DNA of 64,000 bases from Phycisphaerae bacterium (GCA_002683195.1 NYSW01000111.1:13189-77188), one strand, 5' to 3'. Counted from the first letter of the stretch, positions 37,168 to 48,275 are shown. The notes: generated by a model from the sequence alone, not told the origin. Program-made: numbers and translations.

Positions 37168-40100
37168 TCACTCCTTCTCCCGTCGCTCGAGGGCTCGGCC
37201 TGCGGCGCTCAGGTAGGCCTCGCTCGGCAGGGCCCAGGGTCGGAACTTTTCGACCGTTCCCCGTTCCTCGCTGTAGAGCAGGCCACGATTCGGGCCAAGC
37301 ATCGAGGCGGCGGGGGAATCGATCAGATTGCTGGAATCAGTGGCGCCGACCTGGAACATCGCCTTCTGGTCGAACGCACGCATGGACTGCCGATCCACAC
37401 ACCGTTCCAGAGTCGAGACGGTGTCCGCCCAGGCCAGGGTGAAGATGCCGTGTTCGGGGCCTTCACGCAGGAGCTCGCCGAACACCCGGTCCGGGGTGGG
37501 GGGCGCATCGTCGGTCGAGAATCCGAAATCGTCCTCGGCCTTGCGAAGCACCCGGAATCGCTGCAGGCCGTGAATCACCAGCAGGATCGTGGGATCATCG
37601 GTCGCGCCGGATTCGATTCTTCGGGCGAGTTCGGCTCCCAACTCGGTGATCGCTTCCCCGACGCCGCGGAAATCCGGGCGATCGATGCGATGCGGAAGAT
37701 GGCCGGCGACCACATCCAGATGGCCGGCGTTGGGATCATCGGCGGTGGTGCCATCGAGCACCACCATTCGCAGATCGTCGACTCGGTGCCCCGCGCCGGC
37801 GGCGAGAATTCCCGCGGTGGTCAGGGCGAGGGCCGGTTCATCCTGCTGGCCGACGACCACCAGATTCGACCCCGCCTGTCGTCGCAGCACCGCGGAGGTC
37901 GGATCCTTGATCGCCACTGCATCGCCGAGCCAGAGCGGAACCGAGACCGGCCTCGACTTCGGTCGAGTTTCAATCATTCGTCGCAGCGGTTGGTTCTCGG
38001 AGAGTGACGCGGGGGCGTTGCCTTCGAACACCACGCACGGCTTCCTCGGGGTTCCCCGTTCGTCGGCGAGTTCCGAAACCCGTGCCAGATAGCGTTCTCG
38101 AGTCTCGTCCGGAAGCCAGCAGACCTGAAAGGGACTGTTTCCCTCCAGCAAGCCGCCTTGATCGTTGTAGATCGCCTCACCCGGTCGGGAGAGAAGCCTG
38201 GCCGCGACGTTGTCGTCGGAGAGGATCAGCATCGAATCCTGCTCGTTGCAGGCGAGGGCGATTCGGACGCCCATCTGGCCCATCGTCGACCGATTCAAGG
38301 AATAAGCCCCGCCCAGCGTCTGGGAGCCGAGAAGCACGTGCATCCCGAAGGCTCGTCCTTGTCGGACAAGCCGGTCGAGCAGCAGCGAGGCGTCCTGGCT
38401 CACCTTGTCGTCATCGACGAAGAGTTCCTGGAACTCATCGATCACCAGCAGGATTCGCGGCATCGGATCGTCCGGCTGCTTCTTTCTCCAGCCGGCGAGA
38501 TCCTGGACGCCCGCGGCGCGAAATCGCTCGCCTCGTTCGGAAAGATCCTCGTCGAGGCCCTGCAGGACCGAAAGACCGAATTCTCGATCACTCTCGACCG
38601 CCACCGATCGAGCATGGGGCAGCCGATGGGTCGCGTAGGTCTTGAATTCCACGCCCTTCTTGAAGTCGACGAGGTGGAACTCGATTTCATCGGGATCATG
38701 CCAGCACGCGAGGTTGGTCACGATCGCGTGGAGCAACGTCGACTTGCCTGAACCCGTCTTGCCGGCGACCAGTGCATGTTGTGCGGTACCGACGCCGAGC
38801 ACGATCTCCTGGAGCCTGGTCGCTCCGGCCCGTCCCAACGCCACGTGAAGTTTCCCGGTGGTGGATCGGGTCCAGAACTCGTCGTCCTTCGGAGCGATGG
38901 TCTCGAAGGGGACTTCGACCCGCCCCGCCTCCCGAGCCGCCCGGCCGACTGCGTGCGACATTTCGATCAACAGGTCATCGGATGGTCCGGGGTCCGGCTC
39001 GAAACGTAGATCCTTCAGGCCTTCGGCGTCGAAGGCGATTCTCCCCTCGACGCTGCGGATCGACACCGCGTGTCGATCGATGTCCTCGATGTCGAACTTC
39101 TCGGGCAGCTCGAGCCGTCGATCCCGCAGGACGAGCGTGAAGACGCCGCATCGAGGTCCGCTTTGCAGGATGCTCGCGAGGCGACGGGCCGATTCTTCGT
39201 TGAAATTGGCCGGGAAGTCGGCGATGACCAGGAAGCGGTAAGGCTCCGCGATCTCCCCCGCCGCTTCGTTGTACGCATCGATGGACGGGAATTCATTGCG
39301 GAGGTACTTCTGGATCACCGTTTCCATGTGTTCGGTGATGTCGACCAGTTTCTTCTCCACCTGACGTGGTTCGGTCCAGATCCGATCTCCCACGAGGCCG
39401 GGAAGTTCATCCTCCAGATGCATGAATCCCGCGAAGTTCTGACCGAGTCCCACCGGATCCAGAATCGTGAAACGTGCCTTCCCGGGTGGAACGGTGGCGA
39501 GGATGCGAAGCATCGTGGCCCGGAGCAGATCGAGCCCGCGTTCTCGATGGACCGGATCCACGTCGATCTGCAGGCTCGCTCGGCCGGGGAAGGAGATGAG
39601 GGCGGGGAGGTCGATGATTCCCGGCGCCTCGGTCGCCAATCTCGGATCCGTCGGGAGTCCACCTTCGACCTTCTCTCGATCGAAACGCAGGCCACCGAGT
39701 CGGATGGCCGCTGGAGCCGTGGTCGCTGGACTCCATGATCGCCACCACGAGTCGGTGAAGGGCGGAAAGGCGGCGGCCATTTCATGTTCACGTTCACCGA
39801 GGATTCGTCGACCTCGCGTCACGCCGTTCAACCACTCGGTTTCGATCTTCTCCCATCGCTCCGCGGCAGTCGCGATGATTCGAGCCTCCGCCTCGGCGTG
39901 CCGCCGGGTTTCGGCCTCCGTCTCGACCCGCGCGTGTTCTTCCGCCGCCGCGCGAACCGCGATGTCTTCCGCTTCGGCGGTCGCCAACGCCTCGTCGCGT
40001 TCCTTATCGACCTGATCCAGATTCAAGGGAACCCGACGATCGATCTCCGCCAACCGGGCGCGAGCCTTTTCACGCGCCAGATCTCCGACCGGTTCGTATC

Positions 40101-41079
40101 GGTGTCGGGCTTCCTCCAACTCGAGGTCGCGGGTGCGCAGAAGATCGCGTTCCTCCTGGGCACGAGCGTCCACCCCAGCCGCTTCGGCGAGGATGGCCGC
40201 GGCTCGGATTCGGGCTGCCGCCTCGTCGAACGGGCGCCAGGCGGCGACCACCTCGCGACGGGCCACGATGTAGAGCGGCATGAACACCACGATGAACAGA
40301 ACCAGGCCGATTCCGCCCGCGATCCAGAGGGTTTGCGGTTCGGTGTCGGAGAGGAGTCGGGCGCCGAGGAGTCCGAGACCCACGAAGGCGGCTGCGGGCA
40401 GGACGAGAATCGGACCTCGGAAGAAGCGGGGAAGCCCCAGTCGTCGAAACCGCTCGAAGGCGGTGTTGACTTCGCTCACGGCCTGACGCAGCACCGGGAT
40501 CGGAGCCAGTTCCACTTCGCTGCGAGACTTTTCGCTCGGCTCGATCGGGCGTGGGCGTGGTTGTCGGTACCGGCGGGTCTCGAGTCGCATCCGCTTTTCG
40601 AGTTCATCGAGATCTTCGACCGCGATCGCGAGTTCGGAGCGGAGTTTTTCGAAGGTCTCCCGCGGCCGTCCTTCGCTGGCTTCGTACACGGATTCCGCCA
40701 GCCAGACCGCCTCCTCGAGGGCGGTGGCGGCTGCTTCCTGATTGGAGACGACTTTGCGGCGAATTCTCACCCGCATCGCGTCGGCCTCACGTTCGATCTC
40801 GGTCCGACGCTCGATTCTGGTTGCGTCCGCGGTGGCACGCGTCGCCTGCCGACGAACGTCGGCCTCCGCCATGACCGCCAACGATTCGGCGTTGATCTCC
40901 GCCAGGCGGACTTCATGCCCACGTGATTCCTCCGCCTGCTCGCCTTGCAGACGCTCGGATTCGGCGGTACTGGCGGCCGCGGTCTCGATCGCCAGGGCAT
41001 CAAGTTCGTGGCGAAGCCTGCCGATTTCGCCGAGAAGGTCGGGGATCGTCTCTCGGTCGCTGGTTTCGGACTGCGGCAT
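37168..41079 (-). CDS. membrane-anchored FtsK/SpoIIIE-type ATPase of a WXG100 (type VII-like) locus
   Basis: This 1303-residue protein resembles the EccC/EssC motor of type VII secretion in overall plan. An N-terminal coiled coil (residues 1-170) is followed by two membrane helices (about 223-243 and 251-273), a second coiled coil (280-420), and three RecA-like ATPase domains. The first (about 500-660) lacks a canonical P-loop. The second has an intact Walker A (GKTGSGKS, 773-780) and Walker B (ILLVIDEF, ~876). The third has a degenerate P-loop (VVGQQDEPAL, ~1075) and IHGLQ in place of Walker B. No FHA domains are seen, unlike EssC. The gene starts 3 bp after the short WXG-like gene. The likely role is to engage and export the WXG proteins; DNA translocation is less likely. 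Confidence 0.85.
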   Translation of the reverse strand: MPQSETSDRETIPDLLGEIGRLRHELDALAIETAAASTAESERLQGEQAEESRGHEVRLAEINAESLAVMAEADVRRQATRATADATRIERRTEIEREADAMRVRIRRKVVSNQEAAATALEEAVWLAESVYEASEGRPRETFEKLRSELAIAVEDLDELEKRMRLETRRYRQPRPRPIEPSEKSRSEVELAPIPVLRQAVSEVNTAFERFRRLGLPRFFRGPILVLPAAAFVGLGLLGARLLSDTEPQTLWIAGGIGLVLFIVVFMPLYIVARREVVAAWRPFDEAAARIRAAAILAEAAGVDARAQEERDLLRTRDLELEEARHRYEPVGDLAREKARARLAEIDRRVPLNLDQVDKERDEALATAEAEDIAVRAAAEEHARVETEAETRRHAEAEARIIATAAERWEKIETEWLNGVTRGRRILGEREHEMAAAFPPFTDSWWRSWSPATTAPAAIRLGGLRFDREKVEGGLPTDPRLATEAPGIIDLPALISFPGRASLQIDVDPVHRERGLDLLRATMLRILATVPPGKARFTILDPVGLGQNFAGFMHLEDELPGLVGDRIWTEPRQVEKKLVDITEHMETVIQKYLRNEFPSIDAYNEAAGEIAEPYRFLVIADFPANFNEESARRLASILQSGPRCGVFTLVLRDRRLELPEKFDIEDIDRHAVSIRSVEGRIAFDAEGLKDLRFEPDPGPSDDLLIEMSHAVGRAAREAGRVEVPFETIAPKDDEFWTRSTTGKLHVALGRAGATRLQEIVLGVGTAQHALVAGKTGSGKSTLLHAIVTNLACWHDPDEIEFHLVDFKKGVEFKTYATHRLPHARSVAVESDREFGLSVLQGLDEDLSERGERFRAAGVQDLAGWRKKQPDDPMPRILLVIDEFQELFVDDDKVSQDASLLLDRLVRQGRAFGMHVLLGSQTLGGAYSLNRSTMGQMGVRIALACNEQDSMLILSDDNVAARLLSRPGEAIYNDQGGLLEGNSPFQVCWLPDETRERYLARVSELADERGTPRKPCVVFEGNAPASLSENQPLRRMIETRPKSRPVSVPLWLGDAVAIKDPTSAVLRRQAGSNLVVVGQQDEPALALTTAGILAAGAGHRVDDLRMVVLDGTTADDPNAGHLDVVAGHLPHRIDRPDFRGVGEAITELGAELARRIESGATDDPTILLVIHGLQRFRVLRKAEDDFGFSTDDAPPTPDRVFGELLREGPEHGIFTLAWADTVSTLERCVDRQSMRAFDQKAMFQVGATDSSNLIDSPAASMLGPNRGLLYSEERGTVEKFRPWALPSEAYLSAAGRALERREKE

Positions 41080-41082
41080 GAG

Positions 41083-41295
41083 TCAGTCGTCTCCGCAATC
41101 ACGGCGGGCCTGGGTCATCATTGATTCCATTTTCTCCATCGCACTCACGGTGGCTCGAATCTTCGGCTCGATCGTCTCCAGGCGACGGACGGCGAACGCA
41201 CGAGAAACCGGATCATTCCATCGCTCGGTGGTTCGGCGCCACGCGATCATCAGATCGCGGTACTCGCCATGAATTCGAAGTCGAGCGGAAGTCAT
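41083..41295 (-). CDS. short helical-hairpin protein, WXG100-like with W-N-D turn
   Basis: This 70-residue protein looks like a WXG100-type helical hairpin. A first amphipathic helix leads to a turn ERWNDPVSRAF (Trp26, Asp28, Phe34), followed by a long second helix ending in Cys and acidic residues. In WXG100 proteins the turn is Trp-x-Gly and the following helix has similarly spaced hydrophobics. The ATG at 41295 overlaps the stop of the coiled-coil gene (ATGA); a GTG at 41301 is also possible. The FtsK-like gene starts 3 bp downstream. Its position and shape suggest a partner or substrate of the ATPase. The family assignment is inference. Confidence 0.65.
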   Translation of the reverse strand: MTSARLRIHGEYRDLMIAWRRTTERWNDPVSRAFAVRRLETIEPKIRATVSAMEKMESMMTQARRDCGDD

Positions 41296-41960
41296 TCCCA
41301 CGAGTCACCATCCTTTTCATCTCGTTCGTTTTCGGATTCCGTCGACTTGGTTGCGCCTGATTCGCCAGATTCGCCCGCTTCCTCCGACTTGTTCGACGCG
41401 ATCGAAGCACCGGTCCGCCGGGTCGATGATCCCGCGTCACTCGGGGCCGACATCAGCCGTCCGAGATCCGGTGGCGGCATCGATATGTACGCCTCCAGAT
41501 TCTCACTCATGCGTCGGAGGAGTCCGACCGCATGGGGAAGGTCATGATCGACCGTGGTCGCGAAGGGGGAGACCGAGGCCTTGAAGAGCGTTCGCTCTCG
41601 CTCGAGCTGGCGGATCCAGGCCTTGGTCGCCGCCATTCGGCGTCGAGCCTCTTCCAGACGCTCCTCGGCTCGTCGGAGATTCCGTCGTTCGTCCGCATCA
41701 CCCGCACGGCCACCCTTGGCTGAAGACTGGGTCTGCTTTCTGTAGACCTCGCTCTTCGCCCGGGTCACCAGCTCCTGCCGCCGCCGCACCTGGGCCTTCC
41801 AGTGGGTCATCCGCTCGCTGTCCAGCCAGAGGACCATTCGATCAAGGTCGGATTCGGCTTCCAGCAGCGCGGCGCGTCCGGCATCGACGAATCCCGCCAG
41901 TGTGGCGCGGAAACGATCGATTCCTTCGATCGATCTGACATCGGCTTGTTCACTGCTCAT
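41292..41960 (-). CDS. coiled-coil protein of unknown function in the WXG100/FtsK operon
   Basis: This 222-residue, highly charged, mostly helical protein has a long Arg/Glu-rich coiled coil (residues ~35-125, including RRNLRRAEERLEEARRRM). A short conserved-looking segment with Pro follows (YISMPPPDL), then a Ser/Glu-rich disordered tail (~180-222). There is no signal peptide or membrane helix, so it should be cytoplasmic. It lies 22 bp downstream of the WXG100 gene and overlaps the 70-residue gene by 4 bp. It may be a chaperone or adaptor for the secretion system, comparable in position to accessory proteins of other type VII loci. I recognise no family. Confidence 0.65.
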   Translation of the reverse strand: MSSEQADVRSIEGIDRFRATLAGFVDAGRAALLEAESDLDRMVLWLDSERMTHWKAQVRRRQELVTRAKSEVYRKQTQSSAKGGRAGDADERRNLRRAEERLEEARRRMAATKAWIRQLERERTLFKASVSPFATTVDHDLPHAVGLLRRMSENLEAYISMPPPDLGRLMSAPSDAGSSTRRTGASIASNKSEEAGESGESGATKSTESENERDEKDGDSWE

Positions 41961-41982
41961 GGGAGGCGGTTGATTCCGGGTC

Positions 41983-42255
41983 TCAGCGTTGCTGCAGATA
42001 TTCCTCGATCCGCTGCGCTTTGCGAAGCAGGAATGGAATGTGGACTTCGGACGCCTTCATGAATCGCTGAAGGGTCTTCATGGTCGCGTCGAACTCCTCC
42101 TCGAACTTGGCCTGCTCCTGATCACGCCATGATTGAGCCAGTGTTCCCATGCGGGCCTGCATGGATTGCATCTGTCCCTGTATCTCGGTGTTGAAGCGCT
42201 TGAGATCATGAGCGAAGCGACGGATCTCAACGGGGTCTGCGACGGCTTTGGCCAT
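41983..42255 (-). CDS. WXG100 family protein
   Basis: This 90-residue protein fits the WXG100 size and shape. Helix 1 (residues ~8-40) leads to a turn with SWRDQEQAKF (Trp43-x-Asp45) and helix 2 follows (~46-88). The W-x-D variant of W-x-G occurs in the family. There is no signal peptide, as expected for a type VII substrate or structural partner. GGAGAG 6 bp upstream of the ATG at 42255 supports the start. It is the first gene of the operon with the coiled-coil protein, the second WXG-like protein and the FtsK-type ATPase. The 80 bp upstream are shared with the divergent aldehyde dehydrogenase gene, and a TACACT on the minus strand (+ strand 42283-42288) could be its -10. Confidence 0.8.
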   Translation of the reverse strand: MAKAVADPVEIRRFAHDLKRFNTEIQGQMQSMQARMGTLAQSWRDQEQAKFEEEFDATMKTLQRFMKASEVHIPFLLRKAQRIEEYLQQR

Positions 42256-42278
42256 GGGAATCTCTCCGATCTGGTTGT

Positions 42279-42308
42279 TTGAAGTGTACCGGTTCCCGTC
42301 CCTGTAAC
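42279..42308 (+). promoter_or_regulatory. candidate sigma-70 promoter of the succinate-semialdehyde dehydrogenase gene
   Basis: TTGAAG at 42279-42284 and TGTAAC at 42303-42308 are separated by 18 bp. Each hexamer matches the consensus at four of six positions. The transcript would start about 20 bp before the GGAGGA ribosome site at 42325-42330. Confidence 0.4.
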
Positions 42309-42335
42309 CTTCGATCCATACTTTGGAGGAGATCC

Positions 42336-43781
42336 ATGAACACCAGGAATCTGATTGGGAACCGCTGGATCGACGCAGCCGCCGGCCGAGGGCTCGAGGT
42401 CCTCGATCCGGCGACGGATGAAATCGTGGCCGTGGTCCCCGACCTCGGTCCCGGGGAGACCCGCGAGGCGATCGATGCTGCGGCGGAAGCCCAGGAAGGC
42501 TGGGGAAGAACCACCGCCGAGGTCCGAGCCGCCATGCTTCATCGACTCGCCGAACGCTTGAAGGAGGAACGCGACGGGCTGGCCCGTCTCATCACTCTGG
42601 AGCAGGGGAAACCACTCGCCGAGTCGGAGGCCGAGGTGGACTATGCCGCCTCCTTTCTGCCGGTGGCGGCCGAGGCGGCGCGGTCGGTCGCCCCGGAGAA
42701 TCTGGAAGTGCCGGGTAAATCCGTGTCCGTCCACCGCCGCCCGGTGGGAGTGACGGCGGCGATCACCCCTTGGAATTTTCCACTCGCGATGCTGGCCAAG
42801 AAGAGCGCCTCCGCGTTGGCCGTGGGATGCACGCAGGTCATCAAACCGGCGGAGCAGACGCCGTTGGCGGCCATCGCCTTCGTGACGCTGGCGATGGAAG
42901 CAGGCATCCCACCCGGGGTGCTCAATCTGATCACCGGATCCCCTGAACCCATCGGGCGAACCATCCTGGAAGATGGCCGGGTTCGAAAACTTTCCTTCAC
43001 CGGCTCCACCGACGTCGGGCGAATTCTCATGCGCGGGGCCGCCGAACGAATGGTTCGACTCTCCCTCGAACTCGGAGGCCATGCGCCCTTCCTGGTGTTC
43101 GAAGATGCGGATCTCGACGCCGCGGTCTCCATGGCGATGACCGCCAAGTTCCGGAACAGCGGCCAGACCTGCGTCTGTCCGAATCGCTTTCTGGTTCATC
43201 GATCCCGGCATGATGCGTTCGTGGAGAGACTCGCCCGCGCCGCCACCGATCTCACCTCCGGCCCGGGGGACCGCGATGGAGTCGATCTCGGGCCGTTGAT
43301 CGACGATGCGGGCCTCGCGAAGGTGGACGCTCAGGTTCAGGATGCATTGAGTCGGGGGGCCACGCTGGTCTGTGGTGGCGGTCGGCGTGCGATCGACGGC
43401 TGTACCGACCGGTTTCCCGAGCCCACGGTCCTGAGCTCCATCGACCCGACCATGCGATGCTGGACGGAAGAGACCTTCGGGCCGGTCTGCCCCGTCCGAT
43501 CCTTCGAGGACGAAGGCGAGGCCATTCGACTGGCGAACGATTCGCCCTACGGGCTCGCCGCCTACGCGGTCACTGACGATCCCGCCCGTTCGGAGCGACT
43601 CGGCCGCACCCTCGCGGCGGGAATCATCGGCATCAACGATGGGATTCCGGCGGTGGCGGCGGTGCCGTTCGGTGGGGTCGGTCAATCCGGTTTCGGCCGG
43701 GAAGGCGGCCGGTGGGGCCTCGACGAATACCTCGAGACGATCACCGTCTCCCGCGTCGACCGTGGTCGTTCAGGGTCATGA
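42336..43781 (+). CDS. gabD: succinate-semialdehyde dehydrogenase (GabD-type aldehyde dehydrogenase)
   Basis: This NAD(P)-dependent aldehyde dehydrogenase of 481 residues probably oxidises succinate semialdehyde to succinate, feeding the TCA cycle from GABA or 2-oxoglutarate. Family motifs are complete: PWNFPLAMLAKKSASALAVG, catalytic Glu in LELGGHAPFLVFEDADLD, catalytic Cys in NSGQTCVCPNR, and EETFGPVCPV. FRNSGQTCVCPNRF and the PFGGVGQSGFGREGG tail are typical of the GabD subgroup. GGAGGA at 42325-42330 selects the ATG at 42336. A homologous aldehyde substrate such as glutarate semialdehyde is possible. Confidence 0.88.
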   Translation: MNTRNLIGNRWIDAAAGRGLEVLDPATDEIVAVVPDLGPGETREAIDAAAEAQEGWGRTTAEVRAAMLHRLAERLKEERDGLARLITLEQGKPLAESEAEVDYAASFLPVAAEAARSVAPENLEVPGKSVSVHRRPVGVTAAITPWNFPLAMLAKKSASALAVGCTQVIKPAEQTPLAAIAFVTLAMEAGIPPGVLNLITGSPEPIGRTILEDGRVRKLSFTGSTDVGRILMRGAAERMVRLSLELGGHAPFLVFEDADLDAAVSMAMTAKFRNSGQTCVCPNRFLVHRSRHDAFVERLARAATDLTSGPGDRDGVDLGPLIDDAGLAKVDAQVQDALSRGATLVCGGGRRAIDGCTDRFPEPTVLSSIDPTMRCWTEETFGPVCPVRSFEDEGEAIRLANDSPYGLAAYAVTDDPARSERLGRTLAAGIIGINDGIPAVAAVPFGGVGQSGFGREGGRWGLDEYLETITVSRVDRGRSGS

Positions 43782-43814
43782 AAAGAGCCGATCGTTCCGT
43801 GAGGAACGATCGGC
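43781..43814 (-). terminator. rpoD terminator (convergent with gabD)
   Basis: A perfect 12-bp stem (GCCGATCGTTCC at 43787-43798 with GGAACGATCGGC at 43803-43814) has a GTGA loop. On the minus strand it is followed by TCTTTTC, so it stops leftward dnaG-rpoD transcripts. It may also stall gabD transcripts. Confidence 0.75.
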
Positions 43815-43852
43815 CCGGTCTGCGGTTCATTGATGGTTCGCAACGCTTCGAA

Positions 43853-45761
<1,909 letters not shown>

Positions 45762-45775
<14 letters not shown>

Positions 45776-47807
45776 GATCGAAGGAGGGATCGGATTCATG
45801 ATCCGACGGGGGCGGAATCGCCTCGTCGGGGAAGTTCATCGGGGGTTCGTCCGGTGGACGGGATTCGCCCAGGTAGCCACCGGTTCGACCGGCTCGGCGG
45901 CGGCGAATGGCGGCCGGATCACTGCCACCCGCCCGCAGACGCTCAAGGGCTGCGGCGGCATCCTGGGCGGATTTCATGGGCCTCGATGCGAGATCGGCCC
46001 GGTCGGCCAGCACGATGTCGCGATCGATCGCCGCGGCGAGATCGAGCACGGCGCGTTCCAGCAGTCCGATGGGATCGCCGTCATCCGCGGCGTCGGCTTC
46101 GCGAAGTTCGCGATAGCCCTCGGCGAAGCAGCCCGCGACGATTCGGGACAGGCCGACGTCCTCGATCGCCGCCACGATGTCGCTTCCATCGGGAACCGTT
46201 CCAGCAGCGGCGCCCTCGGCGAGCATCCGCCACGCCAATCGGCACGGGGGGTCTTCGAACTGCACCTCGGCGAAGCGGTCGAGTGGCGTGCTGGATTTGC
46301 CGTCCAGATCCACTGGAGTGGTCGCGAACGTCGGTTCGGCGAGTAGCAGTCGAAGAACCGCTTCTTCGGCCCGGCGACGACGTCCACTGGCTCGAATGAT
46401 CGGCTCCGCCGCATCAAAGGAACCCTCGGGCATCGGTTCGGGCGTGACCGGGACCGACGGAACGCGGGCGGTCCCCGGACCGGACCGATCGAGCATGCCG
46501 ACCGGAACGCCGAGGACGCCCGCGAGGTGATCCAGAACGAAGGTGCGTCGAACGCCCGCAAGACCGTCGAATCCGAGTCCATCCAGACGCCGCAAGGCTT
46601 CGTCGACGATTCGCTGCCGGGCAGTCACGCCACCGGCCTCTCGCAGGCGATCGCGAAAGTCGGAAACCAAGGCCACCAGCGCATCGCTGGAATCGTCGAT
46701 CGCCTTCTGAAAGCGTTCCGGACCCCCTTCGCTCCGCAGAAGGCCATCGGGATCGAGTCCGTCCGGGAGGTTGCAGAGCCGAATGTCGACTTCCGATGCG
46801 AAGAAGACCTCGACCGCGCGGTCTGCCGCCCGACGCCCCGCGTTGTCACCATCGAAGAGCAGGATGACCGTGTCGCAGAAACGGGCCAGACGATTGGCGT
46901 GTTCGCGGGTGAGTGCGGTCCCCAGGGTGGCGACCGCGTTGGTGAAACCGAAGCCGTGCAGCGCGATCACATCGGTATAGCCCTCGCACACGATGGCGGT
47001 TCGGGCGCGAGCGATGCTGCGGCTGGCCAGATCGAGTCCGTAGAGGACCTTTCCCTTGTGGAAGATCTCCGACTCCGGGCTGTTGAGGTATTTCGGTTCG
47101 TCTTCGGGGTCGATCTTCCTCGCGCCGAATGCGATCGGGCGTCCGAGTTCATCTCGAATGGGAAAGATCAGCCGGTTCCTGAAATTGTCGATCAGGGTTC
47201 CGCGAGACGATGTCCGGAGCAGGCCGGCGGCCTCGAACATGTCGCCGGGGGGCACCGTCTCTCCGTCGACTTCGCGAGAGGATTCCACGGCCGCGGCGAC
47301 CTTGTCCGCCAGCGTCGACCAGGCATCGGGCGCCACGCCGAGACCGAATGTCTCTGCCAGCTCCGGCGTGATCCCGCGATCCTTGAGGATCTCCCGACCA
47401 GCCGCACCCTCATCGGCCGCCAGCATTCTGGCGAAGAAACCGGCCGCGAGTTTGTTGGCCCGGAGCACCTGGGTGCGGCGAGTGACCTCGCCTTCGTCGC
47501 GACGAGGGCCGCGAGTCAGTTCGATGCCCGCTCGAGTGGCTAGATTCTCCAACGCCTCCCGGAATTCGATCCGGTGGTAGTTGATGAGAAAGTCGATCGC
47601 ATTGCCATGGGCTCCGCAAGCGAAGCAATGGTAGAAGCCCTTCTGGGGCACCACGCACATGGAAGGCCGGCTGTCGTCATGGAAGGGGCAGACCCCGACG
47701 TACTCGGTCCCTTTCGGTTCCAGGCGGAGTTGCTCACCGATCACCGCCACCAGGTCGGTGGCTTCGAGGACGCGTTCGCGATCGTTCGAAAAGGAAGAGC
47801 CAGTCAC
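45762..47807 (-). CDS. dnaG: DNA primase DnaG
   Basis: DnaG synthesises RNA primers at the replication fork. The CHC2 zinc-binding domain is visible in [13 protein letters not shown] and [16 protein letters not shown]. The TOPRIM domain includes [16 protein letters not shown] and [17 protein letters not shown]. The C-terminal helicase-binding region is poorly conserved. A GTG at 47807 ([20 protein letters not shown]) gives 681 residues; the reading frame is open for another 120 codons upstream but that sequence is not DnaG-like. The 3' end overlaps the rpoD start. Confidence 0.94.
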
Positions 47808-48206
47808 GGTTGCCGGGGAATTCGCTGGAGGACAGGAGAGGAGAATCAGACGAATGAAACCACCATTCGCCGCAAGCCGACCAGGGGTGAAACCGGTCGA
47901 TCTCGCCACGAACCGAACCTCACCGTCGCGTGGAACGACGGGCGGTTCTGAAATTCCGGCGATCGCCAGGAATCTCCGTGATACTGAATGTCGGAACTTC
48001 GGGACGCCTCGGTTCGGCTGACCTGTCCGGCTCATAAAGTGGGACGAGGTCGTGGCCGGGGGGCCGTGGCGTTGTTCTCGGCGGCGGGAGGTTGACGATC
48101 TGCCCACGAGGGGACCAAGATCGGAGATGCCTCCGAGGAACGACGAAGAATACCGCCCTGGAGTCCGCAATCAAGCGGAAAAATCGGGGGAAAGCAAAAT
48201 ACCCGA
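47808..48206. other. intergenic leader upstream of dnaG
   Basis: About 400 bp without a convincing gene. It contains the candidate dnaG promoter at 48147-48174 and a predicted untranslated leader of about 330 nt. The dnaG frame is open through part of it, but the translation is Arg/Pro-rich and unlike any primase. I see no riboswitch or attenuator that I can name. Confidence 0.4.
48147..48174 (-). promoter_or_regulatory. candidate sigma-70 promoter for dnaG-rpoD
   Basis: On the minus strand TTGATT (48174-48169) and TATTCT (48152-48147) are 16 bp apart, each matching four of six consensus positions. It points toward dnaG and would give a leader of about 330 nt. Confidence 0.45.
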
Positions 48207-48247
48207 ACAAAACCACCTCAGGGGCCCGCGAAAGGGTCCGTCAGAGG
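48207..48247 (-). terminator. probable rpmB terminator
   Basis: Downstream of rpmB on the minus strand an imperfect hairpin (CCTC...GAGG outer pairs, GGACCC/GGGCCC inner pairs with one mismatch, at 48216-48247) is followed by GTGGTTTTGTTC. It would separate rpmB from the dnaG transcript. Confidence 0.45.
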
Positions 48248-48275
48248 AAGGAGATGCCGGATAAACCCCGCTTGA

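Noticed and set aside
42256..43685. Long minus-strand open frame running from gabD antisense into the WXG100 gene
   Set aside because: It is the antisense of gabD and a different frame over the WXG100 gene; no family match.
47808..48170. In-frame 120-codon extension of dnaG
   Set aside because: The sequence is Arg/Pro-rich, unlike any primase N-terminus. The zinc domain has normal spacing from the GTG at 47807.
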